A stretch of 64,000 bases of DNA from Oryzobacter telluris (lineage in GTDB: Bacteria; Actinomycetota; Actinomycetes; Actinomycetales; Dermatophilaceae). Location: NCBI RefSeq assembly GCF_043099285.1, contig NZ_CP170723.1:3914488-3978487 (forward strand), given 5' to 3'. This document shows positions 8,052 to 17,029 of this stretch, piece by piece. Below the pieces are notes generated by a model. It had not been told where the DNA came from. It worked only from the letters and a program-made list of their open reading frames with translations, and did no database searches. A program made the position numbers and the translations under genes. Numbering within the stretch: position 1 is the first letter of the stretch; each line of letters begins with the position of its first letter.

Positions 8052-10456
8052 CAGCTGAGGTGGTGGGGCTGCACCTCGCTGCGGTGGCCGTGGTCGCTGC
8101 CGGCCTTGGCGCCGTGGTGGGTGCCGTGGTGGCGGGCGACGCCCGGCGCCGTGAAGCGCACGATGACGGCCTTGGAGACCGGGCAGTTGCTGCCCTCCGC
8201 CACCGAGTCGAGCGGCACGAGGACGTTGCACTCGGGGTAGTACGCCGCGGCGCACCCCCGTGCCGTCGGGTACGACACGACCCGGAAGTCCTTCGCGACC
8301 CGTTCCGAGCCGTCGGTCCAGACCGAGACGATGTCGACGAGCCGTCCCTCGTCGAGCCCGAGGTGCGCCATGTCGTCGGGGTGCACGAGGACGACCTGAC
8401 GCCCGCCCGCCAGCCCCCGGTAGCGGTCGTCGTGGCCGTAGATCGTGGTGTTGAACTGGTCGTGGCTGCGGATCGTCTGCAGCACCAGGTGCCCCTCGGG
8501 GACCTCGAGCACCTCCAGCGGGCTCACGGCGAACTCAGCCCGGCCGGAGGGCGTCTCGAAGGTGCGGCTGTCGCGCGGGGGGTGCGGCAGCACGAAGCCG
8601 CCGGGACGGTTCACCTTCTCCTCGTAGGCGTCGCAGCCCGGCACGACCCGCGAGATGTGCCGCCGGATGGCGCGGTAGTCCTCGGCCATCACCGACCAGT
8701 CGATGCGCGAGCCCTCCGGCCCGTCACCGAGGGTGGCCTCGGCCAGGCGGCAGACGATCCACGGCTCGCCGTGCAGCAACGAGCCCGCGGGCTCGTTGCG
8801 CCCCACCGACAGGTGCACGCTCGACATCGAGTCCTCGACCGTGACGCCCTGCCACCCCGCGGCGGTGACGTCGCGCTCGGTGCGGCCCAGGCAGGGCAGG
8901 ACCAGCATCGTCCCGCCCGCCAGCACGTGGGTGCGGTTGAGCTTGGTCGAGACCTGCACGTTGAGGTCGACCGAGCGGAGCACCGAGTGCGTGAGCTCGG
9001 AGTCGGGGGTCGCGGCGGCGAAGTTGCCGCCGAGACCCACCATGACCCGGATGCGCGCCTCCGCCATCGCCCGGATCGTGTTGACGACGTCGTGGCCCCG
9101 CTCGCGCGGCGGGTCGAAGCCGAACTCGTCGCGCAGGGCGTCGCCGAAGTGCTCGGGGAGCTTCTCCCAGATCCCCATCGTCCGGTCCCCCTGGACGTTG
9201 GAGTGCCCGCGCACGGGGCACAGCCCGGCGCCGGGCTTGCCGATGTTCCCCTGCAGCAGCGCGACGTTGGTGATCTCCTTGATCGTCGCGACGGCGTTGC
9301 GGTGCTGGGTGATGCCCATCGCCCAGCAGAAGACGGTGCGGCGCGAGGCCGCGAGGAGGTCGGCGACCCGCTCGATCTGCGCCCACTCCAAGCCGGTGGC
9401 CCGCAGGACCTCGTCGCGGTCGACCAGGCGGACGAACTCCTTCCACGTCTCGAACCCGGTCGTGTGGCGGTCGACGAAGTCGTGGTCGACGGCGTCGCGC
9501 TCGAGCAGCAGCGCACCCAGGGCCTGGAAGAGGGCGAGGTCGCCGTTGCTGCGGATCGGCAGGTACTCGCTGGCCAGGTGGGTGCTCAGGCCCACGACCC
9601 CCTTGGCGTGCTGCGGGTTGTCGAAGGCCATCAGCCCGGTCTCGGGCAGGGGGTTCACGGCGACGACCCGCCCCCCGCCCTCCACGCACTTCTCGAGGGC
9701 GCTGAGCATCCGGGGGTGGTTGGTGCCGGGGTTCTGGCCGATGACGAGGACGAGCTCGGCCTCCTGCACGTCCTGCAGGCTCACCGACCCCTTGCCGATG
9801 CCGATCGACTCGGCGAGAGCGACCGAGGTCGACTCGTGGCACATGTTCGAGCAGTCCGGCAGGTTGTTCGTGCCGAAGGCCCGCGCGAAGAGCTGGAAGA
9901 CGAACGCGGCCTCGTTCGAGGCCCTGCCGCTCGTGTAGAAGACGGCCTCGTCCGGGTCGTCGAGGGAGCGCAGGGTGTCCCCGACGAGCGCGACGGCGTC
10001 CTCCCACGAGATCGGCTCGTAGTGGGACCGACCGGGTCGCAGCACCATCGGCTCGGTGATCCGCCCCTGCTGCCCGAGCCGGTAGTCGCTCCACGTCGCG
10101 AGCTCGGAGACGGGGTGCCGGGCGAAGAAGTCGCGGTCCGCCCGTCGGCGGGTGCCCTCCTCGGCCACGGCCTTGGCCCCGTTCTCGCAGAACTCGGCGA
10201 ACGAGCGGTGCTCCGGGTCGGGGTCGGGCCACGCGCAGCCCATGCAGTCGAAGCCGTCGGCCTGGTTGAGCCGGCCCAGCGTGGTCAGGCTGCGCAGCGG
10301 CCCCATCTGCCCGGCCGCCCGGTTCACGGCGACCGCGACGGCCTCGACCCCCGCCGCCGCCGACCGCATCCGGTGCCGGTCGACGTCGGTCGGGTCGACG
10401 TCGCCGTCGGGTGCTCCGCGCCAGGGGTCGAGCATCCGGGACAGTCGTGACGTCAT
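8051..10456 (-). CDS. FdhF/YdeP-family molybdopterin oxidoreductase
   Basis: 801 aa, close to the usual length. The N-terminus has GFDCMGCAWPDPD and EFCENGAKAV, the iron-sulfur-type Cys region seen in YdeP-like proteins. Next come ISWEDAVALVGD, the NNLPDCSNMCHESTS motif, VIGQNPGTNHPRM, and a C-terminal molydop-binding domain (FETPSGRAEF, VLQTIRSHDQFNTTIYG). These place it in the formate-dehydrogenase-like alpha-subunit family, using bis-MGD. No selenocysteine codon is involved. In E. coli, YdeP is tied to acid resistance; the substrate here is unknown. The His-rich C-terminus (ARHHGTHHGAKAGSDHGH) is notable. No electron-transfer partner gene is adjacent. Confidence 0.9.
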   Translation of the reverse strand: MTSRLSRMLDPWRGAPDGDVDPTDVDRHRMRSAAAGVEAVAVAVNRAAGQMGPLRSLTTLGRLNQADGFDCMGCAWPDPDPEHRSFAEFCENGAKAVAEEGTRRRADRDFFARHPVSELATWSDYRLGQQGRITEPMVLRPGRSHYEPISWEDAVALVGDTLRSLDDPDEAVFYTSGRASNEAAFVFQLFARAFGTNNLPDCSNMCHESTSVALAESIGIGKGSVSLQDVQEAELVLVIGQNPGTNHPRMLSALEKCVEGGGRVVAVNPLPETGLMAFDNPQHAKGVVGLSTHLASEYLPIRSNGDLALFQALGALLLERDAVDHDFVDRHTTGFETWKEFVRLVDRDEVLRATGLEWAQIERVADLLAASRRTVFCWAMGITQHRNAVATIKEITNVALLQGNIGKPGAGLCPVRGHSNVQGDRTMGIWEKLPEHFGDALRDEFGFDPPRERGHDVVNTIRAMAEARIRVMVGLGGNFAAATPDSELTHSVLRSVDLNVQVSTKLNRTHVLAGGTMLVLPCLGRTERDVTAAGWQGVTVEDSMSSVHLSVGRNEPAGSLLHGEPWIVCRLAEATLGDGPEGSRIDWSVMAEDYRAIRRHISRVVPGCDAYEEKVNRPGGFVLPHPPRDSRTFETPSGRAEFAVSPLEVLEVPEGHLVLQTIRSHDQFNTTIYGHDDRYRGLAGGRQVVLVHPDDMAHLGLDEGRLVDIVSVWTDGSERVAKDFRVVSYPTARGCAAAYYPECNVLVPLDSVAEGSNCPVSKAVIVRFTAPGVARHHGTHHGAKAGSDHGHRSEVQPHHLS

Positions 10457-10532
10457 CGGGCCACTCTCGCAGCGGGTCCGGCCCGGCGGCCCGCCCGGTA
10501 CCTGTGGGTCAGCCGTGCGTTCTCCGGGCAGG

Positions 10533-11231
10533 TCAGAGGCCCGGGGTGTCCCAGCCGTACGTGACCTCGGGGCGGCCCACCCCGGGGTACCGGTTCCCGC
10601 GCCGGGCGCGGCCGCTGTCGACGAGGTGCTCGGCGTACCGCCGTGCCGTGACCCGGCTGACCCCGAGCAGGTCGCCCAGCTCGGCGGCCGAGAGCGGGTC
10701 GCCGGCCTCGCGCAGGGCCGCCACCGCGCGGGCCAGGAGGTCCTCGGTCATCCCCTTGGGCACCGTGGTGGTCGAGGCGGGCCGCAGCCGGGCGAACACC
10801 GAGTCGACCTGGGCCTGGGTGTCGGCCTCCGCCGCGCCGCCGAGCTGCTCGCGGTAGGCCCGGTACGACTCCAGCCGGTCGCGCAGGGTAGGGAAGACGA
10901 AGGGCTTGAGGACGTACTGCACCACCCCCAGCGACACCGCCGCCCGCACCATCTCCAGGTCACGCTGCGACGTCACCGCGATGACGTCGGCCGCGTGCCC
11001 GTGCCCGCGCATCGCCCGCACGACGTCGAGGCCGGGGAGGTCGGGCAGGCCCATGTCGAGCAGGACGAGGTCGACCTGCCCGCGGTCGAGGTGGCGCAGG
11101 GCGTCGCGCGCGGTGAGGGCGACGCCGGCCACCTCGAACCCGGCGACGCGCCCCACGTAGGCGGCGTGCGCCTCGGCGACGACCGGGTCGTCCTCGACGA
11201 CGAGGACCACGATGCGTCCGTCGGGGGTCAC
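10533..11231 (-). CDS. Response regulator of the CitB/DcuR/DctR type
   Basis: 232 aa. The receiver domain begins RIVVLVVEDDPVVAEAHA, has the phosphoacceptor Asp in VDLVLLDMGLPDLPG, and the conserved Lys in YVLKPF. The C-terminus (LSAAELGDLLGVSRVTARRYAEHLVDSG) is a helix-turn-helix, as in regulators of di- and tricarboxylate uptake. The GTG start at 11231 overlaps the kinase stop (GTGA), so the two are translationally coupled. Together with the divergent dctA, it probably controls C4-dicarboxylate uptake. Confidence 0.92.
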   Translation of the reverse strand: MTPDGRIVVLVVEDDPVVAEAHAAYVGRVAGFEVAGVALTARDALRHLDRGQVDLVLLDMGLPDLPGLDVVRAMRGHGHAADVIAVTSQRDLEMVRAAVSLGVVQYVLKPFVFPTLRDRLESYRAYREQLGGAAEADTQAQVDSVFARLRPASTTTVPKGMTEDLLARAVAALREAGDPLSAAELGDLLGVSRVTARRYAEHLVDSGRARRGNRYPGVGRPEVTYGWDTPGL

Positions 11232-12799
11232 GCCGACACCAGGGGCAGCGTGACGGTGACCCGTCCCCCGGGCGGCGGGCCCACCTCGAGCGTCCCGCCC
11301 AGCCGGGTGACGGTGTGCCGCACCAGGGCCAGGCCGAGACCACGGCCCCCGACACCGTCGGACGGCTTGGTCGAGAACCCGCGCTCGAGGACGCGCTCGC
11401 GCATCTCGTCAGGGATGCCGGGCCCGGTGTCGGAGACGACGAGCTCGACCCGGTCGCCGACGGTGCGGGCGGTGAGCTCGACCCGGCGCTCCCCCGGCGT
11501 CCCGGTCACCGCGTCGAGGGCGTTGTCGACGAGGTTGCCCACCACGGTGACGACGTCGTGCGGCGACGCCGTGCCGGTCGGCCAGGCCAGGTCCGGGTCG
11601 ATGACGAGGTCCACCCCGCGCTCGTGCGCCTCGGCGGCCTTGCCGAGCAGCAGCGCCGAGAGGGTGGGGTCCTCGACCCCGTCGACGACCCGGTCGGTGA
11701 GGTGCTGGGCCCGCTCGAGCTCCTCGGTGGCGAAGGCGACCGCCCGCTGCGGGTGGCCGAGCTCGATGAGCGAGACCATCGTGTGCAGCCGGTTGCCCGA
11801 CTCGTGCGCCTGCGAGCGCAGCGCCTCGGTGAGGCCGCGGGCCCGGCCCAGCTCGCCGGTCAGCTCCTCGAGGTCGGTGCGGTCGCGGATCGTCACGACC
11901 GAGCCGAGGTCGGCCCCGTCGCGCTGGGCGCGCGACTTGTTGAGGACGAGGACGCGCTCGTCGGTGACGTGGAGGTCGTCCTCGCGGGCGTCGGCGTCGG
12001 TGATGGCGCGCACGAGCGGTGCGGCGAGGCCGAGGTCGGCCACGAGCGCGCCGGACGGGTCGTCCTCGAGGCCGAGCAGGCGCCGCGCCTCGTCGTTGGC
12101 GAGCCGGACGCGTCCCTCGGTGTCGACGAGGACCAGGCCCTCGGTCACCGAGCGCAGCACGGCCTCGTGGTAGTCGTGCATGTCCTGCAGCTCGCCCGCC
12201 GACAGGCCGCGGGTCTGCCGGCGCACCCGGCGCGCGATGAGCGCCGCCCCGATCCCGCCGAGCACCCCGGCCACGAGACCGGCCACCGCGAGCGGCACGA
12301 GCTCGGCCGTCATCAGCTCGTCGACGTCGCCCTTGCTCACGCCGACGGCCACGAGCCCCACGACCTCCGGCCCGTGGAGCACGGGCACCACCGCCCGGCG
12401 GCTCGGCCCGAGGGTGCCGACGTAGTCCTCGAGCACCGTCCCGCCGGCCAGCGCGGCCTCGGTGTGCCCGAGGAAGGTCTTCCCGATCTGGGCGGGGTCG
12501 GGGTGGCTGTAGCGGACCCCCTGCGGGCTCATGATGACGACGAAGTCGGTCCCGGTGCGCAGCCGCACGCCCTCGGCGAGGGTCTGCAGCGACCCGGTCG
12601 TGTTCCGCCCGCGGACGCCGTCGACGACCTCCGGCTCGGCCGCCACCGACTGCGCCACGGCGAGCACCTGGGTGGTCGCCTGCTGGGTCACGGCGCGGCG
12701 GGCCTGGGCGTACGCGGCCGCGAGGCCGGCCAGCACGACGGTCGCCACCAGCGCCACGACCAGCGCCGTCGTCTGGGCCGCGACGCTGCGCCTCAACAC
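11228..12799 (-). CDS. Sensor histidine kinase of the CitA/DcuS type
   Basis: 523 aa. It has a first membrane helix (TALVVALVATVVLAGLAAAY), an extracytoplasmic sensor of about 130 residues (including RTGTDFVVIMSPQGVRYSHP, typical of Cache-like carboxylate sensors), and a second helix (VPLAVAGLVAGVLGGIGAAL). A PAS domain follows, then the dimerisation motif SQAHESGNRLHTMVSLIELG containing the likely phospho-His. The ATPase boxes are VGNLVDNALDA, DTGPGIP and GRGLGLALV. GTG 12799 is used; TTG 12796 is the next codon. The gene is divergent from dctA across 120 bp, so it likely senses C4-dicarboxylates. Confidence 0.9.
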   Translation of the reverse strand: MLRRSVAAQTTALVVALVATVVLAGLAAAYAQARRAVTQQATTQVLAVAQSVAAEPEVVDGVRGRNTTGSLQTLAEGVRLRTGTDFVVIMSPQGVRYSHPDPAQIGKTFLGHTEAALAGGTVLEDYVGTLGPSRRAVVPVLHGPEVVGLVAVGVSKGDVDELMTAELVPLAVAGLVAGVLGGIGAALIARRVRRQTRGLSAGELQDMHDYHEAVLRSVTEGLVLVDTEGRVRLANDEARRLLGLEDDPSGALVADLGLAAPLVRAITDADAREDDLHVTDERVLVLNKSRAQRDGADLGSVVTIRDRTDLEELTGELGRARGLTEALRSQAHESGNRLHTMVSLIELGHPQRAVAFATEELERAQHLTDRVVDGVEDPTLSALLLGKAAEAHERGVDLVIDPDLAWPTGTASPHDVVTVVGNLVDNALDAVTGTPGERRVELTARTVGDRVELVVSDTGPGIPDEMRERVLERGFSTKPSDGVGGRGLGLALVRHTVTRLGGTLEVGPPPGGRVTVTLPLVSA

Positions 12800-12919
12800 G
12801 CGCTCAGCCCCGCGGAGCGGCAGGGTGGCCCGTGAACACTGCGTACACAACGGTGACGATAGCCCGCGCAGTCGCCACCCTCGATCGACGGCACCCGCCC
12901 GGACAAAGGAGTTCGCGCC

Positions 12920-14317
12920 ATGAGCAGCACCCTCGACCAGCCCACGACCCCAGGGGGTCACGCGGCGCCACCGAAGCGGGACCGCACCCACTTCCTCTAC
13001 ATCGCCGTGATCGTCGCGATGCTCGCCGGCATCTTCGTCGGCTTCGTCTTCCCGGAGTTCGGCAAGGAGCTCAAGCCGCTCGGGACGTTCTTCGTCAACC
13101 TCATCAAGATGATGATCGGCCCGATCATCTTCGTGACGATCGTCCTCGGCATCGGCTCGGTGAAGCGCGCGGCCCAGGTCGGCAAGGTCGGCGGCCTGGC
13201 GCTGGGCTACTTCCTCGGGATGTCGACCGTCGCGCTGGCCATCGGGCTCATCGTCGGCAACTTCGTCAAGCCCGGCGCGGGGCTCAACCTCACCGACGAG
13301 CTCGCCAAGAGCGGCCAGGCGGCCGTCTCCTCCGAGGCCGAGACGACCACCGAGTTCATCCTCGGCCTCGTCCCCGACACCCTCGTCTCCGCGCTCACCT
13401 CGGGCTCGGTGCTCCAGGCGCTGCTCGTGGCGCTGCTCGTCGGGTTCGCCCTGCAGAAGATGGGCCCGGCCGGTGAGCCGATCCTGCGCGGCATCAAGCA
13501 CGTCGAGAAGCTCGTCTTCCGGCTCATGGCGATGATCATGTGGCTCGCCCCGGTGGCCGCGTTCGGCGCGATGGCCGCGGTCGTCGGCGCCACCGGCATC
13601 GACGCCCTCAAGAGTCTGGGCCTGATCATGGTCGCGTTCTACGCCACCTGCGCGATCTTCGTCTTCGGCGTGCTGGGCACCCTGCTGCGCGTCGTCGCCG
13701 GGATGAACGTGTGGTCGCTGTTCAGGTACCTGGCCCGCGAGTTCCTCCTCATCCTGTCGACCTCGTCGTCGGAGTCGGCGCTGCCCCGCCTCATCGCGAA
13801 GATGGAGCACCTCGGCGTCTCCCGCCCGGTCGTCGGCATCACGGTGCCCACGGGGTACTCGTTCAACCTCGACGGCACGGCGATCTACCTGACGATGGCC
13901 TCGCTGTTCATCGCCGAGGCGCTCGACAAGCCGTTCTCCATCGGCCAGCAGATCTCGCTGCTCGTCTTCATGATCATCGCGAGCAAGGGCGCGGCGGGCG
14001 TCACCGGTGCGGGGCTGGCCACGCTGGCCGGTGGCCTGCAGTCGCACCGCCCCGACCTCGTCGACGGCGTCGGCTTCATCGTCGGCATCGACCGGATGAT
14101 GAGCGAGGCGCGCGCCCTGACGAACTTCGCCGGCAACGCCATCGCCACGGTCCTCATCGGGACCTGGGTCGGCGAGATCGACAAGGAGCAGTGGCAGGCC
14201 GTCCTCGCCGGGGAGCGCCCGTTCGACGAGGCGACGATGATCGACGACCACGACGAGCCGGGCCCCGACCAGCGCGACCTCGTCGGCGACCCCGCCTCCC
14301 GCACCCAGGGCCACTGA
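12920..14317 (+). CDS. dctA: C4-dicarboxylate:cation symporter DctA
   Basis: 465 aa, with 8-9 hydrophobic segments typical of the DAACS family. Diagnostic motifs are STSSSESALPRL, PTGYSFNLDGTAIYLTMA (the ion/substrate motif), SKGAAGVTGAG, and IDRMMSEARALTNFAGNAIAT near the C-terminus. It imports succinate, fumarate or malate across the cytoplasmic membrane. The ATG at 12920 follows AAAGGAG. It is divergent from the sensor kinase, which with its regulator probably controls it. Confidence 0.93.
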   Translation: MSSTLDQPTTPGGHAAPPKRDRTHFLYIAVIVAMLAGIFVGFVFPEFGKELKPLGTFFVNLIKMMIGPIIFVTIVLGIGSVKRAAQVGKVGGLALGYFLGMSTVALAIGLIVGNFVKPGAGLNLTDELAKSGQAAVSSEAETTTEFILGLVPDTLVSALTSGSVLQALLVALLVGFALQKMGPAGEPILRGIKHVEKLVFRLMAMIMWLAPVAAFGAMAAVVGATGIDALKSLGLIMVAFYATCAIFVFGVLGTLLRVVAGMNVWSLFRYLAREFLLILSTSSSESALPRLIAKMEHLGVSRPVVGITVPTGYSFNLDGTAIYLTMASLFIAEALDKPFSIGQQISLLVFMIIASKGAAGVTGAGLATLAGGLQSHRPDLVDGVGFIVGIDRMMSEARALTNFAGNAIATVLIGTWVGEIDKEQWQAVLAGERPFDEATMIDDHDEPGPDQRDLVGDPASRTQGH

Positions 14318-14330
14318 CCCCCATCGCGTC

Positions 14331-14376
14331 CTACCGGGCAGTAAGGGTCGTGATCGCGACACTTACTGCCCGGTAG
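14331..14376. terminator. Long perfect inverted repeat (terminator candidate) after dctA
   Basis: CTACCGGGCAGTAAG (14331-14345) is matched exactly by its reverse complement at 14362-14376, a 15-bp stem with a 16-nt loop. It lies between the convergent dctA and oxidoreductase genes. The arms could also act as a DNA-level protein site. Confidence 0.6.
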
Positions 14377-14404
14377 CACGCAGCTCAGGGCGCCACAGCG
14401 GGTG

Positions 14405-14450
14405 CTACCGCCTGGTACTTGGGGTGATCACCCCGCGGACCAGGCGGTAG
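14405..14450. terminator. Second inverted repeat with a nested palindrome
   Basis: CTACCGCCTGGT (14405-14416) pairs with ACCAGGCGGTAG (14439-14450). The loop holds a perfect GGGGTGATCACCCC palindrome (14421-14434). The outer ends (CTACCG/CGGTAG) match those of the preceding hairpin. It probably terminates the minus-strand oxidoreductase gene. Confidence 0.55.
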
Positions 14451-14475
14451 GTCGCGCCCTGGGGGAGGTGGGAGG

Positions 14476-15462
14476 TCAGGCGGCGGCGTCGAGGGTGACG
14501 ACGACCTTGCCGCGGGCGCGCCCGGAGGCGACATGGTCGATGGCGTCGGCGGCCCGCTCGAGCGGGTAGGTCGCGTCGATGACGGGGCGCACCGCGCCCG
14601 CCGCGACGAGGGTGTCGAGCTCGGCGAGGTCGGTGCCGAGCTCCTTGGACACGTGCATGACGAGCCGGTGCCGGACGAACGGGCTCAGCAGGGCCGCGGC
14701 GGCCGAGCGGTGGACCCCGTCGGTGAACCGGCCACCCTGCGTCCCGATGCAGACGAGCGTGCCGCGCTCGGCGAGGACGCGGCGCAGGTCGCGCCGCCGG
14801 CGGTTGCTCATGATGTCGAGGACGACGTCGTACCGCACGCCCTCGGCGTCGATGGTGTCGTGGGTCCGGTCGAGGACGTGGGCGGCGCCGAGGGAGCGGG
14901 CCAGGTCCGCCCCGCCCGGGCCGCAGACGGCGGTGACGGTGGCCCCCGCCGCGACCGCGCACTGGACCGCGAGGTGCCCCACCCCGCCCGACGAGCCGAC
15001 GACGAGGACCCGCTGGCCGGGGGCGACCCCGGCGTCGCGGACCGCCTGGTAGGCCGTGAGGCCCGAGATGGGGAGCGCCGCGGCCTCCACGGTCGACAGC
15101 CCCTCCGGCGGGTGCGCGATGCGGCCCGCCGAGGTGACGACGAGCTCGGCCAGTGACCCGTCGGCGGTGCCGTGCACGGGGTCGCCCGTCGCCCAGCCGA
15201 CGACCCCGGGCCCCACGGCCTCCACGGTCCCGGCGAGGTCGCGGCCCGGGGTGCGCCACCGCGGGCTCGGGCGCCGCAGCCCGAAGGCCGGGCGGGCCAT
15301 GAGCGGCAGCCCGTTCATCACGTGGACCGTGCCGCGGTCGACGGCGGCCGCGCCCACCCGGACGAGGACCTCGCCCGTGCCGGGCGAGCGGGTGGGGGCG
15401 GGGACCTCCTCGAGGCCGAGGACCTCGGTCCCGCCGTAGCGGTGCTGGACGACGGCGCGCAT
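14476..15462 (-). CDS. NAD(P)-dependent quinone-oxidoreductase-like MDR protein
   Basis: 328 aa. It begins MRAVVQHRYGGTEVLGLEEV, as in zinc-independent medium-chain dehydrogenases. It has a GRDLAGTVEAVG motif, an ISGLTAYQAVRDAG helix, the nucleotide-binding VLVVGSSGGVGHLAVQCA, and a C-terminal DHVASGRARGKVVVT. Structural-zinc Cys clusters are absent, which supports an NADPH:quinone reductase-like enzyme. It is divergent from the TetR-DUF429 fusion, with two identical-pattern palindromes between them, so it is probably the regulator's target. The natural substrate is unknown. Confidence 0.88.
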   Translation of the reverse strand: MRAVVQHRYGGTEVLGLEEVPAPTRSPGTGEVLVRVGAAAVDRGTVHVMNGLPLMARPAFGLRRPSPRWRTPGRDLAGTVEAVGPGVVGWATGDPVHGTADGSLAELVVTSAGRIAHPPEGLSTVEAAALPISGLTAYQAVRDAGVAPGQRVLVVGSSGGVGHLAVQCAVAAGATVTAVCGPGGADLARSLGAAHVLDRTHDTIDAEGVRYDVVLDIMSNRRRRDLRRVLAERGTLVCIGTQGGRFTDGVHRSAAAALLSPFVRHRLVMHVSKELGTDLAELDTLVAAGAVRPVIDATYPLERAADAIDHVASGRARGKVVVTLDAAA

Positions 15463-15470
15463 GGCGCCTC

Positions 15471-15483
15471 CTTACGGTGTAAG
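15471..15483. promoter_or_regulatory. TetR-type operator candidate 1
   Basis: CTTACGGTGTAAG is a palindrome of CTTAC/GTAAG half-sites with a 3-bp spacer. It sits 9 bp upstream of the MDR gene start, overlapping its expected ribosome-binding and promoter region. Confidence 0.65.
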
Positions 15484-15509
15484 TCGAACGGTGATGGGTG
15501 CACGGTAGC

Positions 15510-15522
15510 CTTACGTTGTAAG
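15510..15522. promoter_or_regulatory. TetR-type operator candidate 2
   Basis: CTTACGTTGTAAG is a second copy of the same palindrome, 39 bp from the first and 54 bp before the TetR start. Two like sites in a divergent promoter region fit autoregulation plus control of the MDR gene. Confidence 0.65.
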
Positions 15523-15576
15523 ATCCGGCAAGTCCCCGCCCGCCCGCCGTCCCCAAAGCACTGTTCGAGGAGCCCG

Positions 15577-16980
15577 ATGCCCGCCGACCGTCCAGCCCTC
15601 AGCCGCGAGCGGGTCGTCGACGAGGCGGTGGCCCTGGCCGACGAGCAGGGCCTGCCCGCGTTGTCGATGCGGGCGCTCGCCGGGCGGCTCACGGTCGAGG
15701 CGATGTCGCTGTACCACCACGTGCCGGGCGGCAAGGACGCCCTCCTCGATGCCATGGTCGACGCGGTGTTCGCGGAGATGCACCTCCCCACCACCGACGG
15801 CGACTGGCGCGCGCAGCTGCGGCTGCGGTCGGTCTCGGGCCGCGCGGCGCTGCGGCGGCACCGGTGGGCGGTCGGCCTCATGGACTCCAGCCGCACCCCC
15901 GGGCCCGCGACGATCGCGCACCACGACGCCGTCATCGGCTGCATGCTCGCGGGCGGGTTCAGCCTCTCCGCCAGCGGCACCGCCTTCGCCCTGGTCGACG
16001 CGCACCTCTACGGCTTCCTGCTCCAGGAGAACGCCCTGCCGTTCGAGACCGTCGACGAGCTCGCGGCCATCGGCACCGAGATCCTCGTCCCGGAGGTCCG
16101 GGCCGCCTTCCCCCACTTCACCCGCTTCGCCGAGACCCATGCGATGCGGCCGGGCTACTCCTTCGGGTACGAGTTCGAGCCCAGCCTCGACCTCGTCCTC
16201 GACGCCGTCGAGCGGCTCCTCGACCCGGGTCGGCCGCCCGCGCAGCCGCACGTGGCGCCGCCCGTGGTCGCGCCGCCGCCGGTGGAGGTCGTCGTGCCTG
16301 TGCTCGGCGTCGACGGCTGCCCCGGTGGATGGGTGGGGGCGCTCCTCGTGCCGGGCGCCCCTCGTCCCCGGGTCGTCGTCGCCCCGACGATCGCCGAGCT
16401 CGTCGAGACCGTGCGGTCGGAGGTCGAGATCGCCGTGGTGGGCATCGACATCCCGATCGGCCTGCCGGACAGCACGATCCGCCGGGCCGACGTCCTCGCC
16501 CGTCGCGAGCTGCGGGGCGGCGCGAGTTCGGTCTTCACCACGCTGACCCGTGCCGCCTACCTCGAGGCGACCCGCGCCGAGGCCGACACCGTGAACCGCG
16601 CCCTCAGCGGCCAGGGCGTCGGCGCGCAGGCGTTCGCGCTGCGCGCCAAGATCCTCGAGGTCGACGCGTGGCGGCGGTCGCGCCCCACGGTCGAGGTGGT
16701 CGAGGTGCACCCCGAGGTCTCGTTCCGGGCGATGACCGGGGGGACGGCGCTACCCAGCAAGAAGACCGAGGAGGGGCAGCGCGCCCGGCTGGAGGCGCTG
16801 GGCGCGGCCGGGATCGCGCAGCCGTCCGTCCTCAAGGGGTCCGGGTACGCGGCGGACGACGTCCTCGACGCCTGCGCCGTGGCGTGGACCGCCGCCCGCC
16901 GGGTGGCCGGCCTGTCGAGGTCGCTGCCCGAGGAGCCCGAGGTGTTCGGCGACGGCATCGAGGCCGCCATCCACGTCTGA
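15577..16980 (+). CDS. Fusion of a TetR-family repressor with a DUF429 domain
   Basis: 467 aa, about twice the usual TetR length. Residues 1-55 are the TetR helix-turn-helix (VVDEAVALADEQGLPALSMRALAG, MSLYHHVPGGKDALLDAM). Residues to about 225 form the ligand/dimer domain. A Pro/Val-rich linker (GRPPAQPHVAPPVVAPPP) leads at about residue 241 into DUF429: GVDGCPGGWVGALL, DIPIGLPD, SSVFTTLTRAAYLEA, GQGVGAQAFALRAKI, VEVHPEVSFRAM and ADDVLDACAVAW. DUF429 is a predicted RNase H-like nuclease family of unproven function. The frame is continuous with no internal stop. An internal GTG start for a separate DUF429 protein near 16290 cannot be excluded. It is divergent from the MDR gene. Confidence 0.85.
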   Translation: MPADRPALSRERVVDEAVALADEQGLPALSMRALAGRLTVEAMSLYHHVPGGKDALLDAMVDAVFAEMHLPTTDGDWRAQLRLRSVSGRAALRRHRWAVGLMDSSRTPGPATIAHHDAVIGCMLAGGFSLSASGTAFALVDAHLYGFLLQENALPFETVDELAAIGTEILVPEVRAAFPHFTRFAETHAMRPGYSFGYEFEPSLDLVLDAVERLLDPGRPPAQPHVAPPVVAPPPVEVVVPVLGVDGCPGGWVGALLVPGAPRPRVVVAPTIAELVETVRSEVEIAVVGIDIPIGLPDSTIRRADVLARRELRGGASSVFTTLTRAAYLEATRAEADTVNRALSGQGVGAQAFALRAKILEVDAWRRSRPTVEVVEVHPEVSFRAMTGGTALPSKKTEEGQRARLEALGAAGIAQPSVLKGSGYAADDVLDACAVAWTAARRVAGLSRSLPEEPEVFGDGIEAAIHV

Positions 16981-17029
16981 GCGGATATCTCGCTCGCCGG
17001 GCCCCGGTCGCACTGGCAGGGTGTCGGCC

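Noticed and set aside
8051..10456. Selenocysteine formate dehydrogenase
   Set aside because: The family motif has Cys and no in-frame UGA; the features match YdeP-like proteins instead.
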